Origin: SZUA-35 sp964351995
Lineage (GTDB): Bacteria; Actinomycetota; Acidimicrobiia; Acidimicrobiales; SZUA-35
Reading direction: 5' to 3'
Length of the DNA: 64,000 nucleotides
Assembly (NCBI GenBank): GCA_964351995.1
Contig: CAYGQE010000022.1
Location: 18,091 to 82,090, forward strand
The position numbers were made by a program, and so were the translations under genes. Each line of letters begins with the position of its first letter. Within the stretch, counting starts at the first letter, position 1. The notes below the pieces were generated by a model, which was not told the origin of the DNA, did not search any database, and saw only the letters and a program-made list of their open reading frames with translations. Positions 49,195-57,750 of the stretch are shown here, piece by piece.

Positions 49195-50763
49195 TCAGAG
49201 TGTGAGGTTGATGGTGGATTGAGCCGTTCGGCCCGGGCGGAAGCCGCTCTCGGTGCGAATTGGTTCCCGGCGTTCGAAGATGTCGCGGGTGGTGCTGGTG
49301 CGGTCGGCTCCGAGCATCGTCCCGAGGGAGGTTCTGGGGCGATCGGCATCGCCGCCTTCACTGCGCTGATCACCTCGTTGATTGGCGTCCCCGGTGCCTG
49401 CCTGGCCGATGTCCACCGAGCCCTCGTCAAAGCCGGCTCGTGAAAGCTCTGCTGCGAGCCGGAGCCGGTCATCAATCAAGGTCTGTTGTGCAGCAGCGGA
49501 GCTCGTGACCAGACGAACTGACACGTGTTCGCCCTGTGTGCGGATCTGCACGAGCAGTTCGCCCAGTTCTGCTGGCCGGAGACGCATCAGGAGTTCCTGC
49601 CCATCACCGGTGGAACGGATTCGCTCGAACGCCGAGCGGACGTCTTCCCAGAGGTTGGCCTCAGCGGTGGGAGGTAGTGCAGCAGGGGCTTGCGTCGCCG
49701 CTGCGGCCGACTTCGCCGATTCGACGGAGGCGGTTGCCTCCCGAGCGAGAACCACAACGGCCTCTGGCGAGTCAGATCGAGTGACGGTACCGATCGACGT
49801 CTGCGTCACTGGCCGGTCGGCGACATCACCTTCGATGGTCGGACCGTCGACAACCGCCGCATCGGTGACCTCTTCAGCAGTTTCGTTCTCGGCTGCGCTT
49901 GCAATCTCTGCGCCGCGGTCGGTGTTCATCTCGTCGACGGACCCCTGCATGGAGGCGTCGGCGGCAACCTCGTCAGTCGTTGTCTCTACGGATGGGTCGG
50001 CCCGTCTTGATTCATCGACAGCGATGGCTGCGCCAGCGACTTCTTCAGTGGTCGCCGGCACGCGATCGGTGAGACTCAGGTTGGCGTGACTGACCTGTTC
50101 GAGGGAGTTGAGAGCCGCTTGGCGACCAATCTCACCAACCTCGGCCTCTGCAGTATCGGTGTCCGACGTCGTCGTGGCCTCCAGTGGATCTGGAGCGGTG
50201 ACCTCCTCGACCGTGGAATCGGTCGAGAGGTCACCATCACCAGCTGCCCTGGCGGTGGGGAGAAGGGTTGCTGCCGCGGCCACTTCTGCCGCCGAAGCAG
50301 CAGTCGACCGACCAGCAGTGTCGGCCAAAGCCGTTGGGTCGTCATCAGGTGCGACCTCAGCATCATCGGCGACACGGTCAGCGTGCTCGTTGTCAGTGTC
50401 ACCAGTTTCCGAGGCTTCGACTCGATCATCGGAACGGTCGGTTCGTTCTGGTCGCTCCGCACGTTCTGAACGATCCGAAGGTTCTGAACGATCCGAAGGT
50501 TCTGAACGATCCGAAGGTTCTGATCGCTCTGCGCGGTCTGATCGGTCTGATCGCTCTGCGCGGTCTGATCGCTCCGTCGATTCGGGGCGGCGCTCGACTG
50601 GGTCAGAGCGGCGGGCATCCGGCGAGGCCATTCGTTCCCGAGCCTCTGAGAGTCTCGGTCCGAACGTCGAGGTTCGGTCTGGTTGGAAGCGAGCGTCATT
50701 TGCCGGGGCGAAGGACGGCACTTCCGGAGCAACGGGTGCCGCTGGGGTGAGGATGAAACTCAT
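49195..50763 (-). CDS. fliK: Flagellar hook-length control protein FliK
   Basis: FliK measures hook length and switches export specificity. The 522-residue protein has a long disordered N-terminal part with Ser/Asp/Arg/Glu/Pro repeats (about 60-110) and acidic Thr/Ala-rich sequence. The conserved C-terminal domain (about 375-460) has ELLMRLRPAELGELLVQIRT and VRLVTSSAAAQQTLIDDRL. Such extended rulers vary in length between species. ATG 50763 overlaps the transglycosylase stop as ATGA. Assignment rests on the C-terminal domain and location before flgD. Confidence 0.9.
   Translation of the reverse strand: MSFILTPAAPVAPEVPSFAPANDARFQPDRTSTFGPRLSEARERMASPDARRSDPVERRPESTERSDRAERSDRSDRAERSEPSDRSEPSDRSEPSDRSERAERPERTDRSDDRVEASETGDTDNEHADRVADDAEVAPDDDPTALADTAGRSTAASAAEVAAAATLLPTARAAGDGDLSTDSTVEEVTAPDPLEATTTSDTDTAEAEVGEIGRQAALNSLEQVSHANLSLTDRVPATTEEVAGAAIAVDESRRADPSVETTTDEVAADASMQGSVDEMNTDRGAEIASAAENETAEEVTDAAVVDGPTIEGDVADRPVTQTSIGTVTRSDSPEAVVVLAREATASVESAKSAAAATQAPAALPPTAEANLWEDVRSAFERIRSTGDGQELLMRLRPAELGELLVQIRTQGEHVSVRLVTSSAAAQQTLIDDRLRLAAELSRAGFDEGSVDIGQAGTGDANQRGDQRSEGGDADRPRTSLGTMLGADRTSTTRDIFERREPIRTESGFRPGRTAQSTINLTL
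50463..50516. repeat. 18-bp tandem repeat inside fliK
   Basis: Three exact 18-base copies (50463-50480, 50481-50498, 50499-50516), each encoding a SDRSEP hexapeptide, within a wider zone of related SDR/AER units up to about 50580. In-frame repeats of this type allow length change of the ruler region. Confidence 0.9.
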
Positions 50764-51455
50764 CGGTCTGACTCCGTTGGTTGATGTGATTCGAGTGCAG
50801 TCAGGACCTTTTCGACGTAGCGCTGGGTCTCGGCGAACGGAGGAACGCCGCCGTGGCGCTGCACCGCACCCGGACCCGCGTTGTATGCCGCAAGTGCGAG
50901 TTCCACCGACCCGAAGCGATCGAGTTCTCGGCGGAGATAGCGAGCTGCGCCATCGACGGCCGACGCAGGGTCGAATGAGTCGACGCCCATCTCCGCCGCT
51001 GTCGCTGGCATGAACTGCATGAGGCCCTGTGCCCCAGCAGAGCTGATGGCCGTTGGATCAAACGCAGATTCGACCTTGGCCACCGAGGCGAGCAGCGCAG
51101 GGTCGACGTCGTACCGCGCTCCTGCTTCGTTGAACAGGGCGGCGTAGGGCACGCTGTCCAGCACAGCTGTCGGTGCAGTGGTCGTCGGTGCAGCGGTCGT
51201 CGGTGCAGCGGTCATCGGTGCAGCGGTCATCGGTGCAGCGGTCGTCGGTGCGGTGGCCGAATTGTCGGCAGCGACGGTTGGGACCGTGGTCGAGCTCCCG
51301 ACGGTGAACGTCGTCTGAGGTGCGGCGTTCTGCGATCGGAAGGTGTCGAGTTGGAGGGCAAAGGCTCCATTGTCACCAGTTCGACCGCTCTGCCCCAAGG
51401 CCGAGCGGATCTGAGCAATCCGTGATGCAGCAGGGGTCGACATGATCGTGCTCAT
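50760..51455 (-). CDS. Flagellum-associated lytic transglycosylase (SLT domain)
   Basis: The 231-residue protein has a C-terminal SLT domain (about 105-220) with catalytic Glu in LASVAKVESAFDP, then GAQGLMQFMPATA and LALAAYNAGPGAVQRHGG. The N-terminal 100 residues are low complexity, with five-residue APTTA/APMTA repeats. It probably opens the peptidoglycan for the rod or hook, the task of FlgJ in enterobacteria. No cleavable signal peptide is seen, so it may be exported by the flagellar apparatus itself (inference). ATG overlaps on both sides (fliJ and fliK). Confidence 0.9.
   Translation of the reverse strand: MSTIMSTPAASRIAQIRSALGQSGRTGDNGAFALQLDTFRSQNAAPQTTFTVGSSTTVPTVAADNSATAPTTAAPMTAAPMTAAPTTAAPTTTAPTAVLDSVPYAALFNEAGARYDVDPALLASVAKVESAFDPTAISSAGAQGLMQFMPATAAEMGVDSFDPASAVDGAARYLRRELDRFGSVELALAAYNAGPGAVQRHGGVPPFAETQRYVEKVLTALESHQPTESDR
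51166..51255. repeat. 15-bp tandem repeat inside the transglycosylase gene
   Basis: Six near-identical 15-base units (GTCGTCGGTGCAGCG and GTCATCGGTGCAGCG types) encode the Ala-Pro-Thr-rich linker between the N-terminus and the SLT domain. Confidence 0.9.
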
Positions 51456-51877
51456 GCTGCTCCTCTGGCCACGAGACGCGAGCTCACCAGATCGCTGAGT
51501 TCGCTCTCAGCTGCTCGAGCTGCATCCTCGGCCTCGGCATCGTTCAAACGATCCAACAGGCGCTCGAGCGCATCAACGCGAGTGCGCTCTTCGTGCCATT
51601 CGTCCTGTCGATCGTTGGCAGCTTCGATGGCTGCCTCGAGCGCGCTGCGTCGGTCTTGTTCTGCCAGCCAGCCAGCCTCGATGAGACCGCGGCCAAAGCG
51701 AACGGAGAACTCTTCAGGCCGTTCGATCACGTCTCGGCATTGCAAGAACACCGACTGCAACGCGTGGGCGGCCTCCTCGCGTTCGGTCATTGCCTGACCA
51801 AGCGCTCGGCGAGAGCGACGTTCTTGCTTCTCTGCAAGATCGGCGATGCGACGCATTCTGCGGATTCGATCGTTCAC
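51452..51877 (-). CDS. fliJ: Flagellar export protein FliJ-like
   Basis: The 141-residue product is nearly all coiled coil and highly charged (RRMRRIADLAEKQERRSRRALGQAMTEREEA, then EERTRVDALERLLDRLNDAEAEDAARA), as expected for FliJ, the central stalk of the export ATPase. Sequence identity in this family is low; the assignment rests on length, coiled coil and position right after fliI. GTG 51877 overlaps the fliI stop (GTGA), and the stop overlaps the transglycosylase ATG. Confidence 0.82.
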   Translation of the reverse strand: MNDRIRRMRRIADLAEKQERRSRRALGQAMTEREEAAHALQSVFLQCRDVIERPEEFSVRFGRGLIEAGWLAEQDRRSALEAAIEAANDRQDEWHEERTRVDALERLLDRLNDAEAEDAARAAESELSDLVSSRLVARGAA

Positions 51878-53220
51878 TGGCTCATCGCTCCTTCGTTCGC
51901 ACCGGCGGCGGCCAGAGCCGTGCCGAGTTGGTTCCAAGTCGACGCCATGTCGACGAGTTGTTCCATGGGCTGTTGGGCAAAGGCCGTCATTGACTGATGA
52001 CGGCTGACGGCTTCGTCGATCAGGTCGTCGCTGCCGCCGCTGTACATGCCGAGCTCCAACAGGTCTCTGGCTTCTTCGTAGGTGGACAGCAAGCGCCGGA
52101 AGTGGGCCGCGATCTGTTGCTGATCCGGTGTCGTCACCCGGTTCGCTACTCGAGAAGCCGATTGCAACACATCGATGCTGGGGAAGTGCCCGGAGTTGGC
52201 GAGCTTGCGGCTGAGTGACACGTGACCGTCGAGAATGGCTCGGCTGGTGTCACCGATGGGGTCGTTGAGATCATCGCCTTCGACGAGCACCGTGTAGAAG
52301 CCGGTGATCGAACCATCAGCTGATGTGCCTGCACGCTCGAGCAACTGCGGGAGCATGGCAAAAACCGATGGCGGATAGCCCTTCGATGTCGGCACCTCGC
52401 CGGCGGCGAGTCCGATCTCTCGCTGCGCCATCGCAAACCGGGTCAGGCTGTCCATCAACAGCAGCACATTCGCGCCGTTGTCACGGAAACCCTCGGCAAT
52501 GCGAGTGGCGAGAAACGCTGCGTTGCGGCGCACCAGGGCAGGCTGGTCAGACGTCGCCACGATCAACACGCACTTGGCAAGGCCCTCTGGGCCCAGATCG
52601 TGCTCGATGAACTCTCGCACTTCACGGCCTCGTTCGCCGACCAACGCAAGCACGGTCACGTCGGCATCGGTGCCACGAAGCAGCATCGAGAGCAGGCTCG
52701 ACTTGCCGACACCGGAGCCAGCCATGATGCCGACGCGCTGGCCTCTTCCGATCGAGAGCAAGCCGTCGATGGCACGAACGCCGGTCTGCAGCTGTTCAGT
52801 GACGAGGGGCCGGTCGAGCGGGGGTGGCGGTTCGTTCTGCAGCGGGAGGTACGCAACGTCGACAAGATCGCCCTTGCCGTCCATCGGCTGGCCGAGCCCA
52901 TCGAGGACTCGCCCGACCAGCGAGGGGCCGACGGGCGCTTGGAGCGTCGCCCTGGCTGACCGCACGACCTCGCCGGCACGAACGCCGTGCAAGGAACCGA
53001 GCGGCAACGCCGTGAGCGTTCCCGGACCAACCGCGACGACCTCGGCTGCGACCGCAGGATTGGCGCCGATGATCACCAAGTCGCCGGTGGCGAGGCGCAA
53101 GCCCGTGATCTCGGCGTGCATGCCGACAATGCGTTCGACTCGGCCCGTGCGTTCGGGGCGAGCGGCTCGTTTGACCGATCGGAGATCATCGGCGGCAAAG
53201 AGTTCGTCGAGCAGTTTCAT
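51874..53220 (-). CDS. fliI: Flagellum-specific export ATPase FliI
   Basis: FliI powers export of rod, hook and filament subunits. The 448-residue product has the F1-beta-like layout: Walker A GSGVGKSS (168-175), VLALVGERGREVREFIE, Walker B NVLLLMDSLTRFAMAQREIGLAAGE, TSKGYPPSVFAMLPQLLERAG, and GSITGFYTVLVEGDDLNDPI (distinguishing it from ATP synthase). Length is usual. ATG 53220 overlaps the fliH stop (ATGA). Confidence 0.97.
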   Translation of the reverse strand: MKLLDELFAADDLRSVKRAARPERTGRVERIVGMHAEITGLRLATGDLVIIGANPAVAAEVVAVGPGTLTALPLGSLHGVRAGEVVRSARATLQAPVGPSLVGRVLDGLGQPMDGKGDLVDVAYLPLQNEPPPPLDRPLVTEQLQTGVRAIDGLLSIGRGQRVGIMAGSGVGKSSLLSMLLRGTDADVTVLALVGERGREVREFIEHDLGPEGLAKCVLIVATSDQPALVRRNAAFLATRIAEGFRDNGANVLLLMDSLTRFAMAQREIGLAAGEVPTSKGYPPSVFAMLPQLLERAGTSADGSITGFYTVLVEGDDLNDPIGDTSRAILDGHVSLSRKLANSGHFPSIDVLQSASRVANRVTTPDQQQIAAHFRRLLSTYEEARDLLELGMYSGGSDDLIDEAVSRHQSMTAFAQQPMEQLVDMASTWNQLGTALAAAGANEGAMSQ

Positions 53221-53843
53221 CGGAGGAGTTCCTCTCGTACTCGGCCGAGGGCGCCAAGAAGGCGAGCATCGACCGATCCAGTTGGGGTGTCGGCAACAGC
53301 GTCACCAGAGGCAACGGCAGGGTCGGCAACCAGTTCGAACGAACGGTCGACCAGAAGATCATCAAAGGTGCCGAGCGCAGCGAGGTCAGCGGGGTTGAGA
53401 CGGAGCACCGCCGACTCGGTCGCCGTCACTTCGGTCAAGCACCGGACAATGGCATCACGTCCCGGATCGCTTGCTGTGGCCACCTCACGCATGAGCACCA
53501 TCTCGGTGATCTCGAGTGCGATGCCCACGGTCTGGCCGGGGCCAACCTCTTCCCACGCTGCCTTGGCGACAGCGAGATCCCTGGCTGACCGTTCGAGCGC
53601 TTCGAGCGTGGCGACGATCTGGGTGCGAATGGCCGCCTCGGCGGCAGCTACACCCTCATCGAAGCCCGATTGGTAGGCCTCGCTGAGCAGTTCCTCCGCG
53701 GCCGGTCCATCATCGATGTCGTCGATGACTTCCACCGGCGAAGGATTCGGGAACGAGTGCCCGGCACCGATCAGGGTCGCCACGGGCAGCGCATCGAAGT
53801 CTGCGCCTCTGAGAACGGGCGACTTCTCAGCTGACAAAGTCAT
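53217..53843 (-). CDS. fliH: Flagellar assembly protein FliH
   Basis: FliH binds and restrains FliI and links it to the C-ring. The 208-residue product has an acidic N-terminus, the helical AxxxGxxxG-like segment (AYQSGFDEGVAAAEAAI), a coiled coil and a C-terminal domain with VGIALEITEMVLMREV and VLRLNPADLAAL. It starts at ATG 53843, overlapping the fliG 3' end by 17 bases. Assignment rests on this pattern and on the fliG-fliH-fliI order. Confidence 0.9.
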   Translation of the reverse strand: MTLSAEKSPVLRGADFDALPVATLIGAGHSFPNPSPVEVIDDIDDGPAAEELLSEAYQSGFDEGVAAAEAAIRTQIVATLEALERSARDLAVAKAAWEEVGPGQTVGIALEITEMVLMREVATASDPGRDAIVRCLTEVTATESAVLRLNPADLAALGTFDDLLVDRSFELVADPAVASGDAVADTPTGSVDARLLGALGRVREELLR

Positions 53844-54840
53844 CGCCTCCCCGGTTGATCACGAGCTCGCCGGTGGCCTCGAGTTCGCGAACCGAGTCGA
53901 GAATTCCGGTTTGGGCCTCGGCGACATCGGCCATACGAACCGAGCCGAGCAGTTCCATCTCGTCGAGCAGGTTGTCCTTCGCCCGAGAGGAGAGGTTGTC
54001 GAGGAACTTGTCCCGCAGGGCGGGGCCGGTGCCCTTGAGGGCGAGCGGCAAGATGTTGGAATCGACCTGACGAAGCACGGTCTGCATCTGGCGATTGTCG
54101 AGCAACATGAGGTCGTCGAAGACGAACATCTGGGCCCGCACTTCGGCCCCGAGGTCTGGGTCGTATTCGTCCAGCGCTGCGAGGATTCCCTCTCCCATTT
54201 CCTTGGGTAGGCCGCCCATCAGCTGGACGAGTGAGTCGACGCCGCCGCTGGTGGACAGGAATCGATTCTCGAGGCTGGGCTTCATTCGTTGTTCGAGCCC
54301 GAGTTCGACTTCGCGCAGCGCTTCGCTCGACACCTTGTCGATGGCGCTCAGACGCACGCCGATCTCTGAGACCATCTCCGGCGGGAGCTGTTCCAGGATC
54401 GAGCTGGCGTATTCGAGATTGAGCGTCGTGAGGATCAGCGCAATCGTCTGCGGATGTTCCTCAACGAGATTGCGAGCCACCAAGGCCGGATCGAGCCGAT
54501 CGAAGAACTGGAACGGGACGGTGTCTGACGTTCCATCGATCTGACTCAGGATCTCGCGGGCTGTGCGATCACCGAGTGACTCTTGAAGAAAGATGCGGGC
54601 GAGCTCAGCATCACCGATCGGCAGCGGTCGTTCGCCGGTCGAATCTTCGATGAACTGCTTGAGGACTGCATCGCCCGTGCTCAAGTCGACCGCACCGAGC
54701 TGGGCGAGCTCTTGGATGACGGCAGCCACCTCGTGCTTCTTGAGACCGAACAGGAGTGGTCCGGCCTTCTCCACACCGAGGCGGAGGATCAAGATGGCGA
54801 CCTTGCGGGCACCGGGGAGCGCGTGCGTTGTCGAGGTCAC
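53827..54840 (-). CDS. fliG: Flagellar motor switch protein FliG
   Basis: FliG forms the upper C-ring, binds FliF and transmits stator torque. The 337-residue product has the N-terminal domain (GARKVAILILRLGVEKAGPLLFGLKKHEVAAVI), the EHPQTIALIL motif of the middle domain and the C-terminal torque helix region (FVFDDLMLLDNRQMQTVLRQVD, then LRDKFLDNLSSRAKDNLLDEME). GTG 54840 overlaps the fliF stop. Secure. Confidence 0.97.
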   Translation of the reverse strand: MTSTTHALPGARKVAILILRLGVEKAGPLLFGLKKHEVAAVIQELAQLGAVDLSTGDAVLKQFIEDSTGERPLPIGDAELARIFLQESLGDRTAREILSQIDGTSDTVPFQFFDRLDPALVARNLVEEHPQTIALILTTLNLEYASSILEQLPPEMVSEIGVRLSAIDKVSSEALREVELGLEQRMKPSLENRFLSTSGGVDSLVQLMGGLPKEMGEGILAALDEYDPDLGAEVRAQMFVFDDLMLLDNRQMQTVLRQVDSNILPLALKGTGPALRDKFLDNLSSRAKDNLLDEMELLGSVRMADVAEAQTGILDSVRELEATGELVINRGGDDFVS

Positions 54841-56411
54841 TGCACGCTCTCAGGTTCTGAAAGCCACTGACGGAGCACGGCGGCGATGTCGTCTGGTTGG
54901 TTGGCCACAAGCTCGAGGAGATCGTCTTCGGTCTTCTCGAGTTCGATGCCATCGGCACCCTCACCCGAGCCGAGGGCTCCAGCCGGAAGGTCGTCGAGGT
55001 CGATGCTGTCGATGACTTCACGGCGACTTGCTCGTCGAAGCATCAGCACACCGAGGATCAGCACCACGAGGCCCATGACGATGGCGCCGCCGAGTCGAAT
55101 CATGCCCATCATCCCGCCAGGTACAGCAGCGGCCGCCGCTTCTTCGGCTTCGAGGGCCGCCGCTTCGGCGTCTTCGATGCTCACATCGAACGGAAGCAGA
55201 TTCACCGCAATCACGTCGCCGCGAGCGACATCGACACCCACGGCGGCGGCCACCATGTTCTCGATCTCGGCGACCCGTTCCGCCGGCATCGCCGCTTCGT
55301 CGATGACCACGGCGACCGACAACGACTTGATCGCGCCGGGGGCGGTCTCGGTGCTGGTGACCACCGTGTCGAGTGCGTAGATGACATCGCGTTCATCGAG
55401 TCGATACGACGAACCAACGTCACCTTCAGCGACCGGACCGTCGAGGATTTCCTCTTCGATCTCAACCACGCCATCTTCGATCTCTCCTGGGTCGCCGTAC
55501 TGCTCGAGCCGGGTTGTCTCACTGCGGGGCAGGGTTTCACCGGCAGCATTGACGGACTCGTTGTAGGTCTCTTCCGTGCGAACCACCTTGTCGAAGTCGA
55601 GGTCGGCGGTCACTGTCACCACGGCCCGGTCGGTTCCAACCACTGCAGTCAGTAGCTGAGCGAGTTCTCGTTCGACGTCGGACTCGAACGATTCACGCAT
55701 GCGGATCTGGTTGTCAGACTCCATGCTGGCGAGACCGTCGGTCTCGCCACCGGCGAGGAGGCGACCTGCGTCGTCGGTGACCGTGACCTGGTCAGCGGTG
55801 AGCCCTTCGACTGAAGAAGCCACGAGGTTCACGATCGCTTGCACCTGCATCGGGGCGATCTGCGTACCGCCAGACGTCTGGAGCAGCACCGAGGCTGATG
55901 CCATGATCTCATCACCAACGAACAGGTCCTGTTCGGGGATGACGAGGTGGACGTTCGCCCCGGCGACGCCATCGATGACAGCAATCGTCGAGGCGAGCTC
56001 GCCTTCCATGGCTCGCTGGTATCCGACACGCTGGTCGAATTCCGACGAAGTGATGCCCTGCTCGTCCAGGATCGACCATCCGTCGGTCGAGTCAGGAAGC
56101 CCGAGGGCGCTCATGTCCAGGCGGGTTGCTGCCACCTGCTGGCGAGGGACCCAGACCACACGGCCCGAGTCCGACAACTCGTAGTCGATACCGCGGCTCT
56201 CGAGTTCGTCGACCACGCCCGCGGCGGTCTCGGGTTCGAGCCCGGAGTAGAGAATGCCCATCGAGGTGGAACCGCCGAGGCGGCTGATGAAGAAGATGAT
56301 TGCCACGACGGCAACGAAGACACCGCCGAGCAGCACCTGTTGGTTCATGTTCATCCGACGGAACGAAGCGACGGTGGAACCGCCGAAGGCTTCCATGCTG
56401 GTTCCAGCCAC
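54837..56411 (-). CDS. fliF: Flagellar MS-ring protein FliF
   Basis: FliF builds the MS ring in the cytoplasmic membrane. The 524-residue product has transmembrane helix 1 at about 26-44, the ring-building motifs (YSGLEPETAAGVVDELESRGIDYEL, GITSSEFDQRVGYQRAMEGELASTI, GVAGANVHLVIPEQDLFV, SVLLQTS), a second membrane helix near 448-470 and a cytoplasmic tail ending in the FliG-binding region (DDIAAVLRQWLSE). GTG 56411 shares one base with the fliE stop. Confidence 0.96.
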   Translation of the reverse strand: MAGTSMEAFGGSTVASFRRMNMNQQVLLGGVFVAVVAIIFFISRLGGSTSMGILYSGLEPETAAGVVDELESRGIDYELSDSGRVVWVPRQQVAATRLDMSALGLPDSTDGWSILDEQGITSSEFDQRVGYQRAMEGELASTIAVIDGVAGANVHLVIPEQDLFVGDEIMASASVLLQTSGGTQIAPMQVQAIVNLVASSVEGLTADQVTVTDDAGRLLAGGETDGLASMESDNQIRMRESFESDVERELAQLLTAVVGTDRAVVTVTADLDFDKVVRTEETYNESVNAAGETLPRSETTRLEQYGDPGEIEDGVVEIEEEILDGPVAEGDVGSSYRLDERDVIYALDTVVTSTETAPGAIKSLSVAVVIDEAAMPAERVAEIENMVAAAVGVDVARGDVIAVNLLPFDVSIEDAEAAALEAEEAAAAAVPGGMMGMIRLGGAIVMGLVVLILGVLMLRRASRREVIDSIDLDDLPAGALGSGEGADGIELEKTEDDLLELVANQPDDIAAVLRQWLSEPESVQ

Positions 56412-56728
56412 TAGACCTGCATCCTCATGATGTCGTTGAAGGCTTCGATGGCCCGGTTGCGGACGGCCACGGTGACTTCAGTGGTGAGCTGGGCTTCGGT
56501 TGCGGCGACCATGTAGTCGCTGACCGATGAGAGGTCGCCGGTGGCGCCGGCAAGAGCGGCGGAGTCCGCTTTGGCTTCTACCTCACCGAGCTTGTTGAGT
56601 GCGGAGCCGACGGAGTCGGCGAAGCCCGTGGCTTCGGATTCGGTGCTGCCACTGCTGCGTTGGCGGCCGGCCGAACCGGCACCGCCGAGTGTGCTGACAC
56701 CAACGTTCTGGACTGGGCTGATCATCAC
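56411..56728 (-). CDS. fliE: Flagellar hook-basal body protein FliE
   Basis: FliE links the MS ring to the rod. The 105-residue product has a polar N-terminus and the typical C-terminal helices (FADSVGSALNKLGEVEAKADSAAL, YMVAATEAQLTTEVTVAVRNRAIEAFNDIMRMQV). Length fits the family. ATG 56728 overlaps the flgC stop (ATGA), and its stop overlaps the fliF start. Confidence 0.95.
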   Translation of the reverse strand: MMISPVQNVGVSTLGGAGSAGRQRSSGSTESEATGFADSVGSALNKLGEVEAKADSAALAGATGDLSSVSDYMVAATEAQLTTEVTVAVRNRAIEAFNDIMRMQV

Positions 56729-57129
56729 TTACCGATCTCGAGCGCCCGGGCGTATGCGTCCCTGGCTCGTTCGAATGCGGAGACGTTTGCTTGGTAGGCC
56801 CGCTGGGCCGCCAACATGTGCGTCATCTGGTCGGAGAGGTCCATGTCGGGGCCGAGGACCATGCCGTCTTCGTCCGCCATGGGATGGCCTGGGTCATAGA
56901 TCTGACGGCCACGGGCATCGCCGAAGGCAGCACCGGCGACTCGAGCACCACCGGGGCCACCGTTCTCTTCAACGGCTTGGGCGATGATGAATCGTTCCTG
57001 GTAGGCCGGCTCGTCGGTCGGCCGCATCGTGTTGATGTTCGCAACGTTGTCCGCCACCGCATCGAGCCACGACTGGTACACGTCCATGCCGGATGCAGCG
57101 ATGCTGAGCGAGTGGAAGGGACCGCTCAT
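56725..57129 (-). CDS. flgC: Flagellar basal-body rod protein FlgC
   Basis: A proximal rod protein of 134 residues. It starts with the rod signature (FHSLSIAASGMDVYQSWLDAVADNVANINTM), has EPAYQERFI, then YDPGHPMADEDGMV, and ends with the C-terminal assembly helix (MLAAQRAYQANVSAFERARDAYARALEIGK). ATG 57129 shares one base with the flgB stop (TGATG). Secure. Confidence 0.96.
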   Translation of the reverse strand: MSGPFHSLSIAASGMDVYQSWLDAVADNVANINTMRPTDEPAYQERFIIAQAVEENGGPGGARVAGAAFGDARGRQIYDPGHPMADEDGMVLGPDMDLSDQMTHMLAAQRAYQANVSAFERARDAYARALEIGK

Positions 57130-57473
57130 CAGCGACTCACCGCCGCTCGAATCAGTCGATACTGCGAGTTGAGGGCTTCGGTGACCAGCTGCTGCTTGAG
57201 CGCATTCTCGGTCATTGCCGTGAGCTCGTAGTCGAGGCGAACGTTGTTGCCATCGATGCGAGTGGGATCGGTGGTGTTGGTCTCGCTCTGGCTTGCCATG
57301 TCGGGGCGACCGCGATCGATGGCCGATCGAAGCGAGTCTTCGAAGTTGACCCGTCTGGCGAGGTAGCCGGGGGTCTCGACGTTGGCGATGTTCTGCTGGT
57401 ACGCCTGTTGTTGGGCTTCGAGCCCACGCAATGCTGCAGCGAGGCTCTGCGTTGTCTGGTCTCCGATGATCAC
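57129..57473 (-). CDS. flgB: Flagellar basal-body rod protein FlgB
   Basis: FlgB is the first rod subunit. From GTG 57473 the product has 114 residues: LAAALRGLEAQQQAYQQNIANVETPGYLARRVNFEDSL, then a linker and the C-terminal helix MTENALKQQLVTEALNSQYRLIRAAV. The GTG is preceded by AGGAG at 8 bases, which favours it over ATG 57503 (10 residues longer). It heads the flgB-to-flgE unit; upstream lies a 247-base gap with a terminator and a dispersed repeat. Confidence 0.93.
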   Translation of the reverse strand: MIIGDQTTQSLAAALRGLEAQQQAYQQNIANVETPGYLARRVNFEDSLRSAIDRGRPDMASQSETNTTDPTRIDGNNVRLDYELTAMTENALKQQLVTEALNSQYRLIRAAVSR

Positions 57474-57641
57474 GGCAACCGCTCCTGAAGGACGAGAGAA
57501 CACACCGACTCATGCCGGCGTGCAACACCACCCGTCCTTGGGCGTTTGATTCATCGAGCATCCTCGCTCAGGGTGAAGTCTCGGCACTCCCGACCGCGGT
57601 ATGAGGCCAGATCTAGGCCAAATGACCCGAAAAACGAAGAA

Positions 57642-57662
57642 GCACCGGCGAGATGCCGGTGC
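57642..57662 (-). terminator. Rho-independent terminator after the fliD-fliS-fliT-like unit
   Basis: GCACCGGC (57642-57649) and GCCGGTGC (57655-57662) form a perfect 8-bp stem with a 5-base loop. On the minus strand it is followed by TTCTTCGTTTTTC, a fair T-tract. It separates the fliD unit from flgB, so flgB must have its own promoter in 57474-57640 if the terminator is efficient; no promoter box there is convincing. Confidence 0.75.
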
Positions 57663-57667
57663 CTGAG

Positions 57668-57745
57668 TTGGGAGGGTGTGAACGGCTTCGCCGTTCCTGA
57701 CCCCTCCCAGGTTCGTTGCAGTTGGGAGGGGTCGGACCCTCCCAA
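57668..57745. repeat. Second copy of the TTGGGAGG palindromic repeat family (family 1)
   Basis: A 24-base near-perfect palindrome (57722-57745, TTGGGAGG to CCTCCCAA) is preceded by a longer related unit (57668-57709) in which TTGGGAGG and CCTCCCA enclose a small stem GAACGGC-TTC-GCCGTTC (57680-57696). The 24-base part differs from the right arm of the 13219-13272 element at only two central positions. It lies just after the fliT-like stop. Confidence 0.8.
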
Positions 57746-57750
57746 GTGAT

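Noticed and set aside
50463..50580. Regular repeats resembling a CRISPR array
   Set aside because: Units are 18 bases, contiguous, in frame and coding; there are no spacers and no cas genes.
50108..51013. 301-codon Ser/Arg-rich plus-strand frame over fliK
   Set aside because: Arises from the fliK repeat region read backwards; low complexity and no start signal.
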